Source: Vagococcus xieshaowenii (GTDB lineage Bacteria; Bacillota; Bacilli; Lactobacillales; Vagococcaceae). Taken from it: a stretch of 64,000 nt of DNA. The DNA is taken from positions 1,434,501 through 1,498,500 of the forward strand of contig NZ_CP038865.1 of the NCBI RefSeq assembly GCF_004792515.1, in the 5' to 3' direction. Each line of letters begins with the position of its first letter. The stretch's first letter is position 1. Positions 46,611 through 55,703 of this stretch are shown piece by piece. Position numbers and translations under genes: made by a program. The notes below the pieces were generated by a model. The model ran no database searches. It worked only from the letters and a program-made list of their open reading frames with translations, and was not told the origin of the DNA.

Positions 46611-47431
46611 AATTAGCCATAAAATACTACACTATGCTACTTTTCGGTCTAGTATTTTTCCTGTTTCCAACACCCCAACATGCTGCAAATGAGATTAAAG
46701 TACTTGACCATGCCGGACTTTTTACCTTGGAAGAAAAAGCGAAAGTTGAACAAGAAGTAAAATCATTTATTGCTGCAACAAACATGGATGCCGTCGTTTT
46801 AACGATCAATAATGCAGAAGGTTATGCAACTCGTGACTATGCTGCTGATTTTTACGATTACAACGGATACGGTATCGGCAAACATTTCGACGGATTTATT
46901 TTCATTATTGATATGGATAATCGTGAATTTTACGTAGTGACCTCTGGTAAGACCCATGCGTTATTAAGTGATTCACGAATTAATACGATACTAGATAACG
47001 CTGAACCTTATATGCGTAACGGCAATTATGCCCTAGCCAGTCAATCGGTTATTAACACAATTGAGCAGTTTAATTTAGAAGGTATGCCAAATGGTTATAT
47101 TTATAATGAAGAAACCGGTCAATTAATTAAACAGAAAAAAATTACTGGCCTAGAATTTTTATTCGCGTTTGTCATTGCTAGTATCGCAGCCATCGCTGCT
47201 TACGCAAGCGTCAACACTAAGTATTCATTAAAGAAAAGTACCTATTCATACCCGTATACAAGTCAAGGACAACTTAATTTGTCTACTCAAAAAAACGATT
47301 TGGTCGACGTTCGTGTTACTAAACGTTTTATTCCACGCCCAACTACCACTCGTGGGACTACTACAAGAGGTGGCGGTTCCTTTACTTCAGGAAGCGGACG
47401 CTCACATGGTGGCGGCGGTAGAGGGTTTTAA
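46607..47431 (+). CDS. TPM-domain membrane protein (YdjH/YgcG-like)
   Basis: The protein has 274 residues from ATG 46607 (GGAGG 9 bases upstream). It has a signal peptide (about 1-28), an extracellular TPM domain (LDHAGLFTLEEKAKVE, DFYDYNGYGIGKHFDGF) and a membrane helix near 185-205. The short cytoplasmic tail ends in a Gly/Ser-rich stretch (SGSGRSHGGGGRGF). TPM proteins take part in membrane-protein quality or stress. The start overlaps the previous stop, so the three genes are coupled. Confidence 0.86.
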   Translation: MKLAIKYYTMLLFGLVFFLFPTPQHAANEIKVLDHAGLFTLEEKAKVEQEVKSFIAATNMDAVVLTINNAEGYATRDYAADFYDYNGYGIGKHFDGFIFIIDMDNREFYVVTSGKTHALLSDSRINTILDNAEPYMRNGNYALASQSVINTIEQFNLEGMPNGYIYNEETGQLIKQKKITGLEFLFAFVIASIAAIAAYASVNTKYSLKKSTYSYPYTSQGQLNLSTQKNDLVDVRVTKRFIPRPTTTRGTTTRGGGSFTSGSGRSHGGGGRGF

Positions 47432-47440
47432 TAACTATTA

Positions 47441-47486
47441 AAAAACTCGCGGGTTCATTCGAATTGAATGAACCCGCGAGTTTTTA
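47441..47486. terminator. Strong terminator of the SPFH trio
   Basis: CTCGCGGGTTCATTC pairs perfectly with GAATGAACCCGCGAG (15 bp) around a short loop, with A- and T-runs. The GC-rich stem is unusual for this AT-rich DNA. Confidence 0.92.
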
Positions 47487-47540
47487 ATTTATTTTATCAA
47501 TCGTTTCTATTTTTCTGTCAATTCAGCTAATAATGAGTAC

Positions 47541-47618
47541 AAAAAAAGGCACATAGCCAGACTACTTAGTGCTGCTTCCTTCCGGACCTGACACAATTCA
47601 TAGCCTAACTATTGCCAA
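47541..47618 (-). ncRNA. ffs: Small signal recognition particle RNA (4.5S-like)
   Basis: On the minus strand the conserved apical part reads CAGGTCCGGAAGGAAGCAGC. The flanking arms TAGGCTATG and CATAGCC-type pairs close the hairpin, and TTTTTTT ends it. The size of about 78-80 bases fits the short SRP RNA without an Alu domain. It lies between tadA and dnaX as in other Firmicutes. Ends are estimated. Confidence 0.93.
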
Positions 47619-47649
47619 ATATTATTCTACCCTATCTTCAAACAAAATG

Positions 47650-48195
47650 CTAGTCTTTTTTCAAATTTTCTTCTTTCAATAATTTCGCACGTTTCGCTAA
47701 TTTATGTGCTTTCTTTTTTTCACGAATTTGTTTAAAAAAATCCGTCAATAATTGGCTACATTCTTCTTCTAGAACCCCTTGTTCTATCACTACTTGATGA
47801 TTCAAACGTTCATCGCTAAGTAGCTGATACAAGCTCTCAGTCGCACCACCCTTAATATCAACTGCGCCGTAATAAACTTGCTCTATTCTCGATAACACAA
47901 TAGCCCCACTACACATTACACAAGGCTCAAGTGTCACAAATAAATCACAACCTTCAAGACGCCAACTGCTTAATGTTTGGCAAGCATCTTGAATAGCCAT
48001 CATTTCCGCATGCGTAATCGCATTTTGCGTAGTCTCTCGTAAGTTATGACCTCTTCCTACAATAACACCTTCATATACGACGACCGCTCCTATTGGCACC
48101 TCTCCTTTCGCCTGTGCTCGTTTGGCTTCCTTCATTGCTTCTTCCATATAGTATACTTTCTCATCTAGCGTATACACACGTTGTTCTTTTGTCAT
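47650..48195 (-). CDS. tadA: tRNA-specific adenosine deaminase
   Basis: This 181-residue enzyme converts the A34 wobble base of tRNA-Arg(ACG) to inosine. The zinc site is HAEMMAI (His and catalytic Glu) and EPCVMCSGAI. ATG 48195 is chosen because AAGGGA lies just upstream; an ATG seven codons earlier is weaker. The C-terminal tail is Lys-rich. ffs follows 30 bases downstream. Confidence 0.95.
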   Translation of the reverse strand: MTKEQRVYTLDEKVYYMEEAMKEAKRAQAKGEVPIGAVVVYEGVIVGRGHNLRETTQNAITHAEMMAIQDACQTLSSWRLEGCDLFVTLEPCVMCSGAIVLSRIEQVYYGAVDIKGGATESLYQLLSDERLNHQVVIEQGVLEEECSQLLTDFFKQIREKKKAHKLAKRAKLLKEENLKKD

Positions 48196-48270
48196 CTTCT
48201 TTCCCTTCTCGTTCATCTCAATAGGTTTATTTTACCATAAAATAATTTTTAGAATTTCATTTCATGCAAT

Positions 48271-48314
48271 AAAAAAGTACCAACGTTCTTCCTATAGATA
48301 AGAACGTTGGTACT
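48271..48314 (-). terminator. Terminator of the YhgE/Pip gene
   Basis: AGTACCAACGTTCTT pairs perfectly with AAGAACGTTGGTACT, and TTTTTT follows on the minus strand. Confidence 0.9.
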
Positions 48315-48343
48315 AATATTTCATTAAGGCTTATTACTTCACA

Positions 48344-51067
48344 CTAATGTAATAAATGCCCTTCTTTTAATTTAGCATTTAATTTTCTGAAAACAGTTGT
48401 TACTTGGGGAGCTAATAAATAACCTACTACTAAAAATACCGCACCTACAATTAAAAGAATCGTCATATATTTCGTCGCATTTGGCCAATATATACCACCT
48501 GTGGTTTCTCTTAATAAATTAACCGCATAGGTAAATGGTAAAAACGGGTTAATCATATTAAAGAATTTACCCGACATTTGAATAGGAAAATTTCCTCCTC
48601 CAGCAGAAATAGATAGCACGAGAATAATAACTGCTAGGCCTTTTCCTAAGTTACCAAACAAATGTACTAATACATAAACCATCGACATAAATACTACACC
48701 AATCATTAATGTAAACAAGAAGTTCCACCATGGATTTACCATATAAGCATTTAGTAAGAAACGATTACCTAATGCTACGATAGAAGCTTGAGCGATACCT
48801 ACTGTTAAGAATGTCATAAAGCGTGAAACAAACTGTTGTCTCATACTATATTTTTTCTTTTGTTTATCATCAAGATGAACCACCGTTGTCGCAATACTTG
48901 AAAATAAAACAGCTCCTACCCACAAGCATAACGCTGTATAAAACGGTGCACTAGCTGAGCCATAATTAGGTACTGGATAAATATCCTTTTGTTTGATTTT
49001 TACAGGACTAGACAAGAAATCACTCTCAGCATTGGCATCTTTTTTAAGCAAGTTAATAATAGACCCTAAATCAACATTATTTTGACCCTTACGAACTAAA
49101 TCAGCTGCTTTTTGAATACCTGAACGAACATCTGGCCATTCATCTTTAACGAAATCAGATGATAACGCCAATGCTTCTTCAATTTCAGGCATTTTACCAT
49201 TAACTGTATTTAGCGTTTCTGTTAATTCTTTTTCAATTTTAGGCCAATCATTTTGATAAAAATTAACCCCTTGATTCATTTTTTCTTCTAGTTTAGGTAA
49301 ATCATTTTGATAAAAATTTGCAGCTTTATTTATTCCACCAATAATGGTGGACATATTATCATTTAGTAACGTATTAGCCGTATGAATTTCTTCTTTAATT
49401 TTTGGTAACTCACCTTGATAATTATTGAAGAAGGTTAATGCTTTGTTTATTGTATCTGTTGTATCGGTCATCACATCATCAAGTTGTGCTAACATATTTT
49501 GTTTATCAATTTTACTTGTTAGCGTATTAGCTATTCCTAGCATCTCTGAAACATTGCCTATAATCGTTGTGATGGTTGACTGAATCGTTGGCAAGTCGCT
49601 TTCTAATTGATTAGCTTGTGCACCTACATTGCCAGCTGCTTGACTTATCGCTTGTATGTTTTGTTTAATTTCTTCTGCACTCATAGAATCAAAACGATTC
49701 AACGTATCGGTAATCAAATCATTGACACCTTGGCCTACTGTCTGTAGTTTTTTCAATCTATCGACAACTGGTTGTAAACTATTACTACCTGCTAAATCCA
49801 TTAACTTTTCTAATGTATTCATCACACTTGTGATAATTTGAGATTGTTTATTAAGATGTCCTTGAATTCCCATAAGAATTGTTTTAATCTTCGCCTTACT
49901 TTGATCATTAAAATCTGTTTCATTTAAAAATTGGCTCAAATCATTCGCCGCATTATTGACACTTTGGCTTACTAATATTAAAACGTTCAACCCAGATGTG
50001 ATCCCTTGACCAATTTGAGGTAATGCTTCTTTAACTTTACCCACTTCATCAATAACTGTTGGTAAGGTATTATTGGCTTGATCAACAAATTGATTCACTT
50101 GTGGCAACATCTCTTGTGCTTGTTCGATAATTTTTAAACCCTTTTTAGAGGTATCTATTGCCTTATTTAACGTCTCAACAATTTGATCAAATTCTTCATC
50201 AATCGTTTTAATTTGTTTACCAGCATCTACTATTTGATCAGTTTTACCTTGAAGGGATACAACTAGTTCACCAGCTTTTTTGATTTCTGGCATTTTCTCA
50301 TTCAACAAGACTAGTTTATCGCCCACTTCTTTAACTTTCGGTAAATAATCCACCACTTCATTTGCTTTATCTAATTTTTCTTTATACTCAGGGAATTTAT
50401 CGTTTAATTCAGTAATTTTATTCGTATAACCATCAATCTCAGCCAAATGATCATCCACTAATAAAATTTTACTTGTCACTTTATTTAACATAGGTAAACT
50501 TTCGTCAATCTTATAACCTGCATCATTTAATGTTTGAAAGACTGTTTTACTTACCGTATCGATAAATTCGGTTGAAATAGTAGACTGAATCGTACTTGCA
50601 CCTTTATCGGTCACTTTAGGTGCAATGGCATTGATTTTTTGGTTCACTTGGTACTCAATTTCTGGTTTTTTTATTTCACCATTCACAAAACTTAATAAAT
50701 TCTTTGAAAAATCACTAGGAATTAATATCCCTGCATAGTATTCCCCACTTTTAACCCCTTTATTAAGTTCTGCTTTGGAGTTAACAAATTGCCAAGAAAA
50801 ACTATCATTTTTCTTCAAATTTGCAATCATCTCATCTCCAATATTAACCGATTGATCCATCACACCAGCTTGTTTATCTTCGGATAAAATGGCAACTTTA
50901 ATATCACCCGTATTAGAGTACGGATCCCACAACGCCGCGATATTAAACCACGCATATAATGAAGGAATAATCATCAATGCGATTATTAATAGTAATGTTA
51001 ATTTATTTTGATAAACACGTCGCCAATCTAGGCGATATAACTCCAACACTTTTTTCATTCGACTCAT
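48344..51067 (-). CDS. YhgE/Pip-family large membrane protein
   Basis: The protein has 907 residues from ATG 51067 (AAGGAAGG upstream; an earlier in-frame ATG lies inside the previous gene). The N-terminal helix (LLLIIALMIIPSLYAWFNIAALWDPY) is the family signature. A long extracellular coiled-coil stretch of repeated TLNKA/KLP-type units (about 200-660) follows, then five or more C-terminal membrane helices of the ABC-2 type. Relatives act as phage receptors (Pip) or join ESX/type VII-like systems and lipid transport. It is coupled to the Rrf2 gene 13 bases upstream. Confidence 0.87.
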   Translation of the reverse strand: MSRMKKVLELYRLDWRRVYQNKLTLLLIIALMIIPSLYAWFNIAALWDPYSNTGDIKVAILSEDKQAGVMDQSVNIGDEMIANLKKNDSFSWQFVNSKAELNKGVKSGEYYAGILIPSDFSKNLLSFVNGEIKKPEIEYQVNQKINAIAPKVTDKGASTIQSTISTEFIDTVSKTVFQTLNDAGYKIDESLPMLNKVTSKILLVDDHLAEIDGYTNKITELNDKFPEYKEKLDKANEVVDYLPKVKEVGDKLVLLNEKMPEIKKAGELVVSLQGKTDQIVDAGKQIKTIDEEFDQIVETLNKAIDTSKKGLKIIEQAQEMLPQVNQFVDQANNTLPTVIDEVGKVKEALPQIGQGITSGLNVLILVSQSVNNAANDLSQFLNETDFNDQSKAKIKTILMGIQGHLNKQSQIITSVMNTLEKLMDLAGSNSLQPVVDRLKKLQTVGQGVNDLITDTLNRFDSMSAEEIKQNIQAISQAAGNVGAQANQLESDLPTIQSTITTIIGNVSEMLGIANTLTSKIDKQNMLAQLDDVMTDTTDTINKALTFFNNYQGELPKIKEEIHTANTLLNDNMSTIIGGINKAANFYQNDLPKLEEKMNQGVNFYQNDWPKIEKELTETLNTVNGKMPEIEEALALSSDFVKDEWPDVRSGIQKAADLVRKGQNNVDLGSIINLLKKDANAESDFLSSPVKIKQKDIYPVPNYGSASAPFYTALCLWVGAVLFSSIATTVVHLDDKQKKKYSMRQQFVSRFMTFLTVGIAQASIVALGNRFLLNAYMVNPWWNFLFTLMIGVVFMSMVYVLVHLFGNLGKGLAVIILVLSISAGGGNFPIQMSGKFFNMINPFLPFTYAVNLLRETTGGIYWPNATKYMTILLIVGAVFLVVGYLLAPQVTTVFRKLNAKLKEGHLLH

Positions 51068-51080
51068 CTTTATACCTTCC

Positions 51081-51551
51081 TTACTCATTATTCCAATCAT
51101 GGAATACCACATTTTTTTTCACACCAAAAACTTCTTCCATTATTAATTTCACATTAACAGATTTTAAATGGTTTATCCATACAACATCGGCTTCATTAAA
51201 ATATTTTGCAATAACTTGATGACCTTCTTTAGCTTGTACCCCAAAATTAGCAAATGCCTCTTCTAATATGCCAGAATTAGATAGCGAAATAAATTCGCCT
51301 TCAATCGCTGAAACCACATCATATAGTGTGATTGACTCCAATGATTTATCTAATTTAAAGCCACCATTATTCCCAGTTGCTCCAGAAATAATATTAGCAA
51401 CCACTAATTTTCTTAATAATTTTTGAACATAACTTTTTGATAAATTTAATTTCTGATAAATACTTTCTGATGATAGAGCAATTTCAGGCTCTTGAGTTGC
51501 CATCAGTGCGACAACGGCAATGGCTTGTTCTGTTGCAAATGTTAATTTCAT
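51081..51551 (-). CDS. Rrf2-family regulator without cysteines
   Basis: The protein has 156 residues. The winged helix (NLSKSYVQKLLRKLVVANII, then GNNGGFKLDKSLESITLYDVVSAIEG) is the Rrf2 fold. There are no cysteines, so it cannot bind an Fe-S cluster as IscR or NsrR do and is closer to CymR or YwnA types. GAAGGTGA precedes the ATG. Two 19-bp direct repeats stand in its promoter, a likely autoregulatory site. It is co-transcribed with the YhgE/Pip gene. Confidence 0.86.
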   Translation of the reverse strand: MKLTFATEQAIAVVALMATQEPEIALSSESIYQKLNLSKSYVQKLLRKLVVANIISGATGNNGGFKLDKSLESITLYDVVSAIEGEFISLSNSGILEEAFANFGVQAKEGHQVIAKYFNEADVVWINHLKSVNVKLIMEEVFGVKKNVVFHDWNNE

Positions 51552-51563
51552 TTTTTCACCTTC

Positions 51564-51608
51564 ATTATAGACTTTTTTTATCTACAATGATTATAGACTT
51601 TTTTTATC
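51564..51608 (-). repeat. Two direct repeats in the rrf2 promoter, candidate operator
   Basis: GATAAAAAAAGTCTATAAT occurs at 51608-51590 and again at 51582-51564, 26 bases apart, identical over 19 bases. The upstream copy holds the -10 box and the downstream copy lies in the leader. Confidence 0.75.
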
Positions 51609-51618
51609 CATAATACAA
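51590..51618 (-). promoter_or_regulatory. Promoter of the rrf2-yhgE operon
   Basis: TTGTAT (51618-51613) and TATAAT (51595-51590) are 17 bases apart on the minus strand. The rest of the gene-free 51552-51916 holds the nrd control sites; nothing else was recognised. Confidence 0.7.
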
Positions 51619-51797
51619 CTATTTATTTTCAAGAAACTATCATTTTTTATTTCAAGAACACGATTTGTAATTTTTTGTCTTTTTTTTCTCAAATAATTTA
51701 GGCTGATACATTCTTTATTTCATACTTATCCCCATGTAAACAAATAAGAAAACACGTCACACTACACTTCTTAATAGTTTTCCACACTATCCACAAA

Positions 51798-51845
51798 ACA
51801 CAAACGGTAGTATTTACCGAACGTTCGGGACACAATATATTGTGT
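51798..51845 (+). promoter_or_regulatory. NrdR box pair upstream of nrdHIEF
   Basis: ACACAATATATTGTGT (51830-51845) is a perfect NrdR box. A weaker one, ACACAAACGGTAGTAT (51798-51813), agrees at 11 of 16 positions and is exactly 32 bases away, the three-helical-turn spacing seen for NrdR pairs. NrdR would repress nrdHIEF when dATP is high. Confidence 0.85.
51817..51828. promoter_or_regulatory. Perfect 12-bp palindrome between the NrdR boxes
   Basis: CCGAACGTTCGG is self-complementary and sits between the two NrdR boxes. It is GC-rich in a very AT-rich stretch. It resembles TetR-type operators rather than a DinR/LexA box, which has four bases between GAAC and GTTC. Confidence 0.5.
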
Positions 51846-51852
51846 TTTTCCT

Positions 51853-51880
51853 TTGACTTTTAATTAAATGACGGTATACT
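51853..51880 (+). promoter_or_regulatory. Promoter of nrdHIEF
   Basis: TTGACT (51853-51858) and TATACT (51875-51880) are 16 bases apart, just downstream of the NrdR boxes and 36 bases before nrdH. Confidence 0.75.
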
Positions 51881-51916
51881 TAGTATTATAAAACAAATCG
51901 CACGGAGGTAACCACA

Positions 51917-52144
51917 ATGAATGAATTAACGCTATATACCAAAAATAATTGTCCTCAATGTAAAATGACAAAACGCTTTTTAAGCGAAAAACATTTATCA
52001 TATAATGAAATCAATATCGATGAGCAACCACAATATGTTGATTGGTTAAAAGAACAAGGACATCGTTCAGTTCCAGTATTAACCAATAGTGCTGTAACAA
52101 TTGTAGGTTTCCGACCTGATCAATTGCGTGCATTGGCGGTTTAA
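51917..52144 (+). CDS. nrdH: Glutaredoxin-like NrdH redoxin
   Basis: This 75-residue thioredoxin-fold protein has the active site CPQC (Cys13-Cys16) and RSVPVLTN with the cis-proline. C-terminal VGFRPDQL fits NrdH. It reduces the class Ib ribonucleotide reductase. It is first of nrdHIEF and has a CGGAGGT ribosome binding site. The nrdI start is 4 bases after its stop codon. Confidence 0.95.
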   Translation: MNELTLYTKNNCPQCKMTKRFLSEKHLSYNEINIDEQPQYVDWLKEQGHRSVPVLTNSAVTIVGFRPDQLRALAV

Positions 52145-52148
52145 TATA

Positions 52149-52529
52149 ATGAAACTTGTCTATTTTACCTTAACTGGGCAAACTCGTCGCTTCATTAAGA
52201 AATTAGACGCCCCATCATATGAAATTGATCCAACAAATCCTTTCAATGAATTGAAAGAGCCTTATATTCTAGTCGTTCCTACTTATGACGAAGACGTTAC
52301 AGAAGTAGTGAACGATTTTATTGAGTACAAAACAAATCGTGAAAATATTCTTGGTGTCGCAGGTGGTGGAAACCGAAACTTTGCGGACCTTTTTATTTTT
52401 ACTGCCAAAGATATATCTCGTGATTATAACATCCCTCTATTATTCGAATTTGAATTTAGTGGCACGGAAGAAGATGTAAAAAACTTTAAGAAAGTAGTGA
52501 AGGAAATTGAGTCTAAAAGAACTAAGTAA
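52149..52529 (+). CDS. nrdI: NrdI flavodoxin-like protein
   Basis: This 126-residue flavodoxin-like protein is needed to form the manganese-tyrosyl radical in NrdF. It starts MKLVYFTLTGQTRRF and contains VVPTYDEDV and GVAGGGNRNF, which hold the FMN. An upstream in-frame ATG overlaps nrdH and is less likely. It overlaps nrdE by 23 bases. Confidence 0.94.
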   Translation: MKLVYFTLTGQTRRFIKKLDAPSYEIDPTNPFNELKEPYILVVPTYDEDVTEVVNDFIEYKTNRENILGVAGGGNRNFADLFIFTAKDISRDYNIPLLFEFEFSGTEEDVKNFKKVVKEIESKRTK

Positions 52530-54669
52530 TGTTACTTATTTTGAACTAAATAACGAAATCAATCGTCCTGTTAATGGTCAAATTCCATTGAACAAGGATA
52601 AAGAGGCTTTAGATGCTTTCTTTAAAGAAAATGTTGAACCTAATACTATGACATTCAACACAGTCGAAGAAAAAATTAATTATTTAATCGCACATGAATT
52701 TATCGAATCTGAATTTATTGAGAAGTATTCCATGACATTTATTACGTCATTATATGATTATTTATTTGCTCAAAACTTTGAATTCAAATCATTCATGGCC
52801 GCATATAAATTTTATTCACAATATGCATTAAAAAGTAATGATGGCTCAATGTACTTAGAGCGCTACGAAGATCGTGTTGCCTTTAATGCCTTGTACTTTG
52901 CCGATGGTAACGAATCGCTAGCAATGAATATTGCTGAAGAAATGATTTATCAACGCTATCAACCGGCTACTCCTTCGTTTTTAAATGCTGGTCGTAAACG
53001 TCGTGGTGAATTAGTTTCATGTTTCCTACTACAATTAACTGATGACATGAATAGCATTGGGCGTGGCATTAACAGTGCGCTGCAATTATCACGTATTGGT
53101 GGTGGTGTTGGAATTTCACTTTCTAACCTACGTGAAGCTGGTGCTCCAATTAAAGGCTATGAAGGCGCGGCAAGTGGTGTGGTTCCCGTTATGAAATTGT
53201 TTGAAGATAGCTTCAGCTATTCTAACCAATTAGGACAACGTCAAGGAGCCGGTGTGGTTTATTTAGACGTTTTCCATCCAGATATTGAAATGTTTCTTTC
53301 TACTAAAAAAGAAAATGCGGATGAAAAAGTACGAGTTAAAACACTTTCATTAGGTTTAACTGTCCCTGATAAATTTTATGAGTTAACTCGTAAAAATGAA
53401 GACATGTACTTATTTAGCCCTTATAGTATTGAACGTGAATATGGTGTTCCGTACTCATACATGAACATTTCGGAAAAATACGATGAATTAGTCGCTAACC
53501 CTAATATTCGTAAAACAAAAATTAAAGCACGTGATTTAGAAAACGAAATCAGTAAATTACAACAAGAATCTGGTTACCCTTATATTATCAATATTGATGA
53601 AGCCAACCGTCAAAATCCAATTGATGGCAAAATCATTATGAGTAACTTATGTTCTGAAATTTTACAAGTTCAAACCCCCTCTGTCTTAAATGATCGACAA
53701 GAATATGAAGTAATGGGTACAGATATTAGCTGTAACTTAGGGTCAACTAATATTCCTAACTTAATGAACAGTCAAGATTTTGGACAATCTGTTCGAACAA
53801 TGACACGTGCATTAACCTTTATTACGGATGCTTCAAGTATCGATGCTGTCCCTTCTATTAAGAATGGAAACAGCTTAAATCATACAATTGGTTTAGGTGC
53901 AATGGGCTTACATTCATACTTTGCTAAAAACCAAATGGCTTATGGTTCACCAGAATCAATTGAATTCACTGATGTTTATTTTAGCTTATTAAATTACTGG
54001 ACATTAGTTGAAAGCAATCAAATTGCAAAAGAGCGCGGTCAATCTTTCCATAATTTCGAACATTCAGATTATGCGTCTGGAAAATATTTCGAACGTTACA
54101 TCAACGAACCAGTATTACCTCAATCTGATAAGATTAAAGAACTATTTGAAGGTATTTTTGTGCCAAATGCCGCTGATTGGCAAGCATTAAGCGAAGCTGT
54201 ACAAACAAATGGCTTATACCATCAAAACCGATTGGCAGTAGCTCCTAACGGCTCAATTTCTTATATTAACGATACAAGCGCAAGCATTCATCCTATTACT
54301 CGTTTAATTGAAGAACGCCAAGAAAAGAAAATCGGAAAAATTTATTACCCAGCACCATATTTAAGTAATGAAACACTTCCTTACTATACCTCTGCTTATG
54401 ATATGGATATGCGTCGCGTCATTGATGTTTACGCTGCCGCTCAAAAACACGTAGACCAAGGAATGAGTTTAACATTATTCATGCGTTCTGAACTGCCAGA
54501 AGGCTTATATGAATGGAAAGCTGATACAACTAAACAAACAACACGTGACCTAAATATTTTACGTCACTATGCCTTCCATCAAGGAATTAAATCAATTTAT
54601 TATGTCCGTACTTTCACTGAAGACGAAGAAGAAATCGGAAGTAACCAATGTGAAAGCTGTGTCATTTAG
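52507..54669 (+). CDS. nrdE: Class Ib ribonucleotide reductase, alpha subunit
   Basis: This 720-residue large subunit has the catalytic loop cysteines in VSCFLLQL and NLCSEILQVQTPS, RIGGGVGISLSNLR at the substrate site, and the C-terminal redox pair CESCVI. The start is TTG (52507) inside nrdI, with AAGGA close upstream, fitting the MSLKELSNVTYF N-terminus usual in the order. It lacks the N-terminal ATP cone, as usual for NrdE. Confidence 0.97.
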   Translation: MSLKELSNVTYFELNNEINRPVNGQIPLNKDKEALDAFFKENVEPNTMTFNTVEEKINYLIAHEFIESEFIEKYSMTFITSLYDYLFAQNFEFKSFMAAYKFYSQYALKSNDGSMYLERYEDRVAFNALYFADGNESLAMNIAEEMIYQRYQPATPSFLNAGRKRRGELVSCFLLQLTDDMNSIGRGINSALQLSRIGGGVGISLSNLREAGAPIKGYEGAASGVVPVMKLFEDSFSYSNQLGQRQGAGVVYLDVFHPDIEMFLSTKKENADEKVRVKTLSLGLTVPDKFYELTRKNEDMYLFSPYSIEREYGVPYSYMNISEKYDELVANPNIRKTKIKARDLENEISKLQQESGYPYIINIDEANRQNPIDGKIIMSNLCSEILQVQTPSVLNDRQEYEVMGTDISCNLGSTNIPNLMNSQDFGQSVRTMTRALTFITDASSIDAVPSIKNGNSLNHTIGLGAMGLHSYFAKNQMAYGSPESIEFTDVYFSLLNYWTLVESNQIAKERGQSFHNFEHSDYASGKYFERYINEPVLPQSDKIKELFEGIFVPNAADWQALSEAVQTNGLYHQNRLAVAPNGSISYINDTSASIHPITRLIEERQEKKIGKIYYPAPYLSNETLPYYTSAYDMDMRRVIDVYAAAQKHVDQGMSLTLFMRSELPEGLYEWKADTTKQTTRDLNILRHYAFHQGIKSIYYVRTFTEDEEEIGSNQCESCVI

Positions 54670-54684
54670 AGGAGGAATTGGACG

Positions 54685-55653
54685 ATGAGTCGTGAAGAAA
54701 CATATTATGCTGCGATAAACTGGAATGCCATTGAAGATATTATTGATAAATCAACTTGGGAAAAATTAACTGAACAATTTTGGTTAGATACGCGTATCCC
54801 TCTTTCAAATGATTTAGATGATTGGCGTAAATTATCTCAACAAGAAAAAGATTTAGTCGGCTATGTATTTGGTGGACTAACCTTATTAGATACCGTACAA
54901 TCTGAAAGTGGTGTCGAGGCGATTCGTAACGATTGTCGCACTCCTCATGAAGAAGCGGTATTAAACAACATTCAATTTATGGAATCTGTTCATGCTAAAA
55001 GTTATTCATCTATTTTTAGTACCTTGAATACAAAATCAGAAATTGATGAAATTTTCGAATGGACAAATACAAACGAGTTTCTGCAAAAGAAAGCCAAAAT
55101 GGTCAATGATATTTACCGTACGGGTTCTGCTTTGGAGAAAAAAGTAGCAAGTGTTTTCTTAGAAACTTTCTTATTCTATTCAGGATTCTATACCCCTCTT
55201 TATTACTTAGGTAATAATAAATTACCTAACGTTGCAGAAATCATCAAATTAATTATTCGTGATGAATCTGTGCATGGCACGTACATTGGCTACAAATTCC
55301 AATTGGGATTCAATGAATTATCTGAAGAAGAGCAACAGCAAATGGAAGACTGGGTATACAACCTATTATATGATCTTTATGAAAATGAAGAACGTTATAC
55401 AGAGTTATTATACGACGGCGTTGGTTGGACAGAAGAAGTAAAAACTTTCTTACGTTACAATGCCAATAAAGCTTTAATGAATTTAGGCTTTAATGCTTTA
55501 TTCCCAGATACTGCAAACGATGTTAACCCGATTGTCATGAATGGTATTTCAACGGGTACTTCTAATCATGATTTCTTTTCACAAGTCGGAAATGGTTACC
55601 TATTAGGTAGCGTTGAAGCAATGAAAGACGATGATTACTTAATCGGCATGTAA
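54685..55653 (+). CDS. nrdF: Class Ib ribonucleotide reductase, beta subunit
   Basis: This 322-residue diiron/dimanganese subunit has metal ligands in FMESVHAKSYS and IIRDESVHGTYIGYKFQ, and the radical Tyr region near NDIYRTGSALEK. It gives the tyrosyl radical to NrdE. GGAGG precedes the ATG, 15 bases after nrdE. A strong terminator ends the operon. Confidence 0.97.
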   Translation: MSREETYYAAINWNAIEDIIDKSTWEKLTEQFWLDTRIPLSNDLDDWRKLSQQEKDLVGYVFGGLTLLDTVQSESGVEAIRNDCRTPHEEAVLNNIQFMESVHAKSYSSIFSTLNTKSEIDEIFEWTNTNEFLQKKAKMVNDIYRTGSALEKKVASVFLETFLFYSGFYTPLYYLGNNKLPNVAEIIKLIIRDESVHGTYIGYKFQLGFNELSEEEQQQMEDWVYNLLYDLYENEERYTELLYDGVGWTEEVKTFLRYNANKALMNLGFNALFPDTANDVNPIVMNGISTGTSNHDFFSQVGNGYLLGSVEAMKDDDYLIGM

Positions 55654-55703
55654 AAAAAGTAGCAATCAAAAATTGTTTATCAATTTTTGATTGCTACTTT
55701 TTT
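55653..55703. terminator. Bidirectional terminator between nrdF and yjjG
   Basis: AAAAAAGTAGCAATC (plus further AT-rich pairs) matches its complement GATTGCTACTTTTTT around a short loop; the stem is over 20 bp. Confidence 0.92.
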
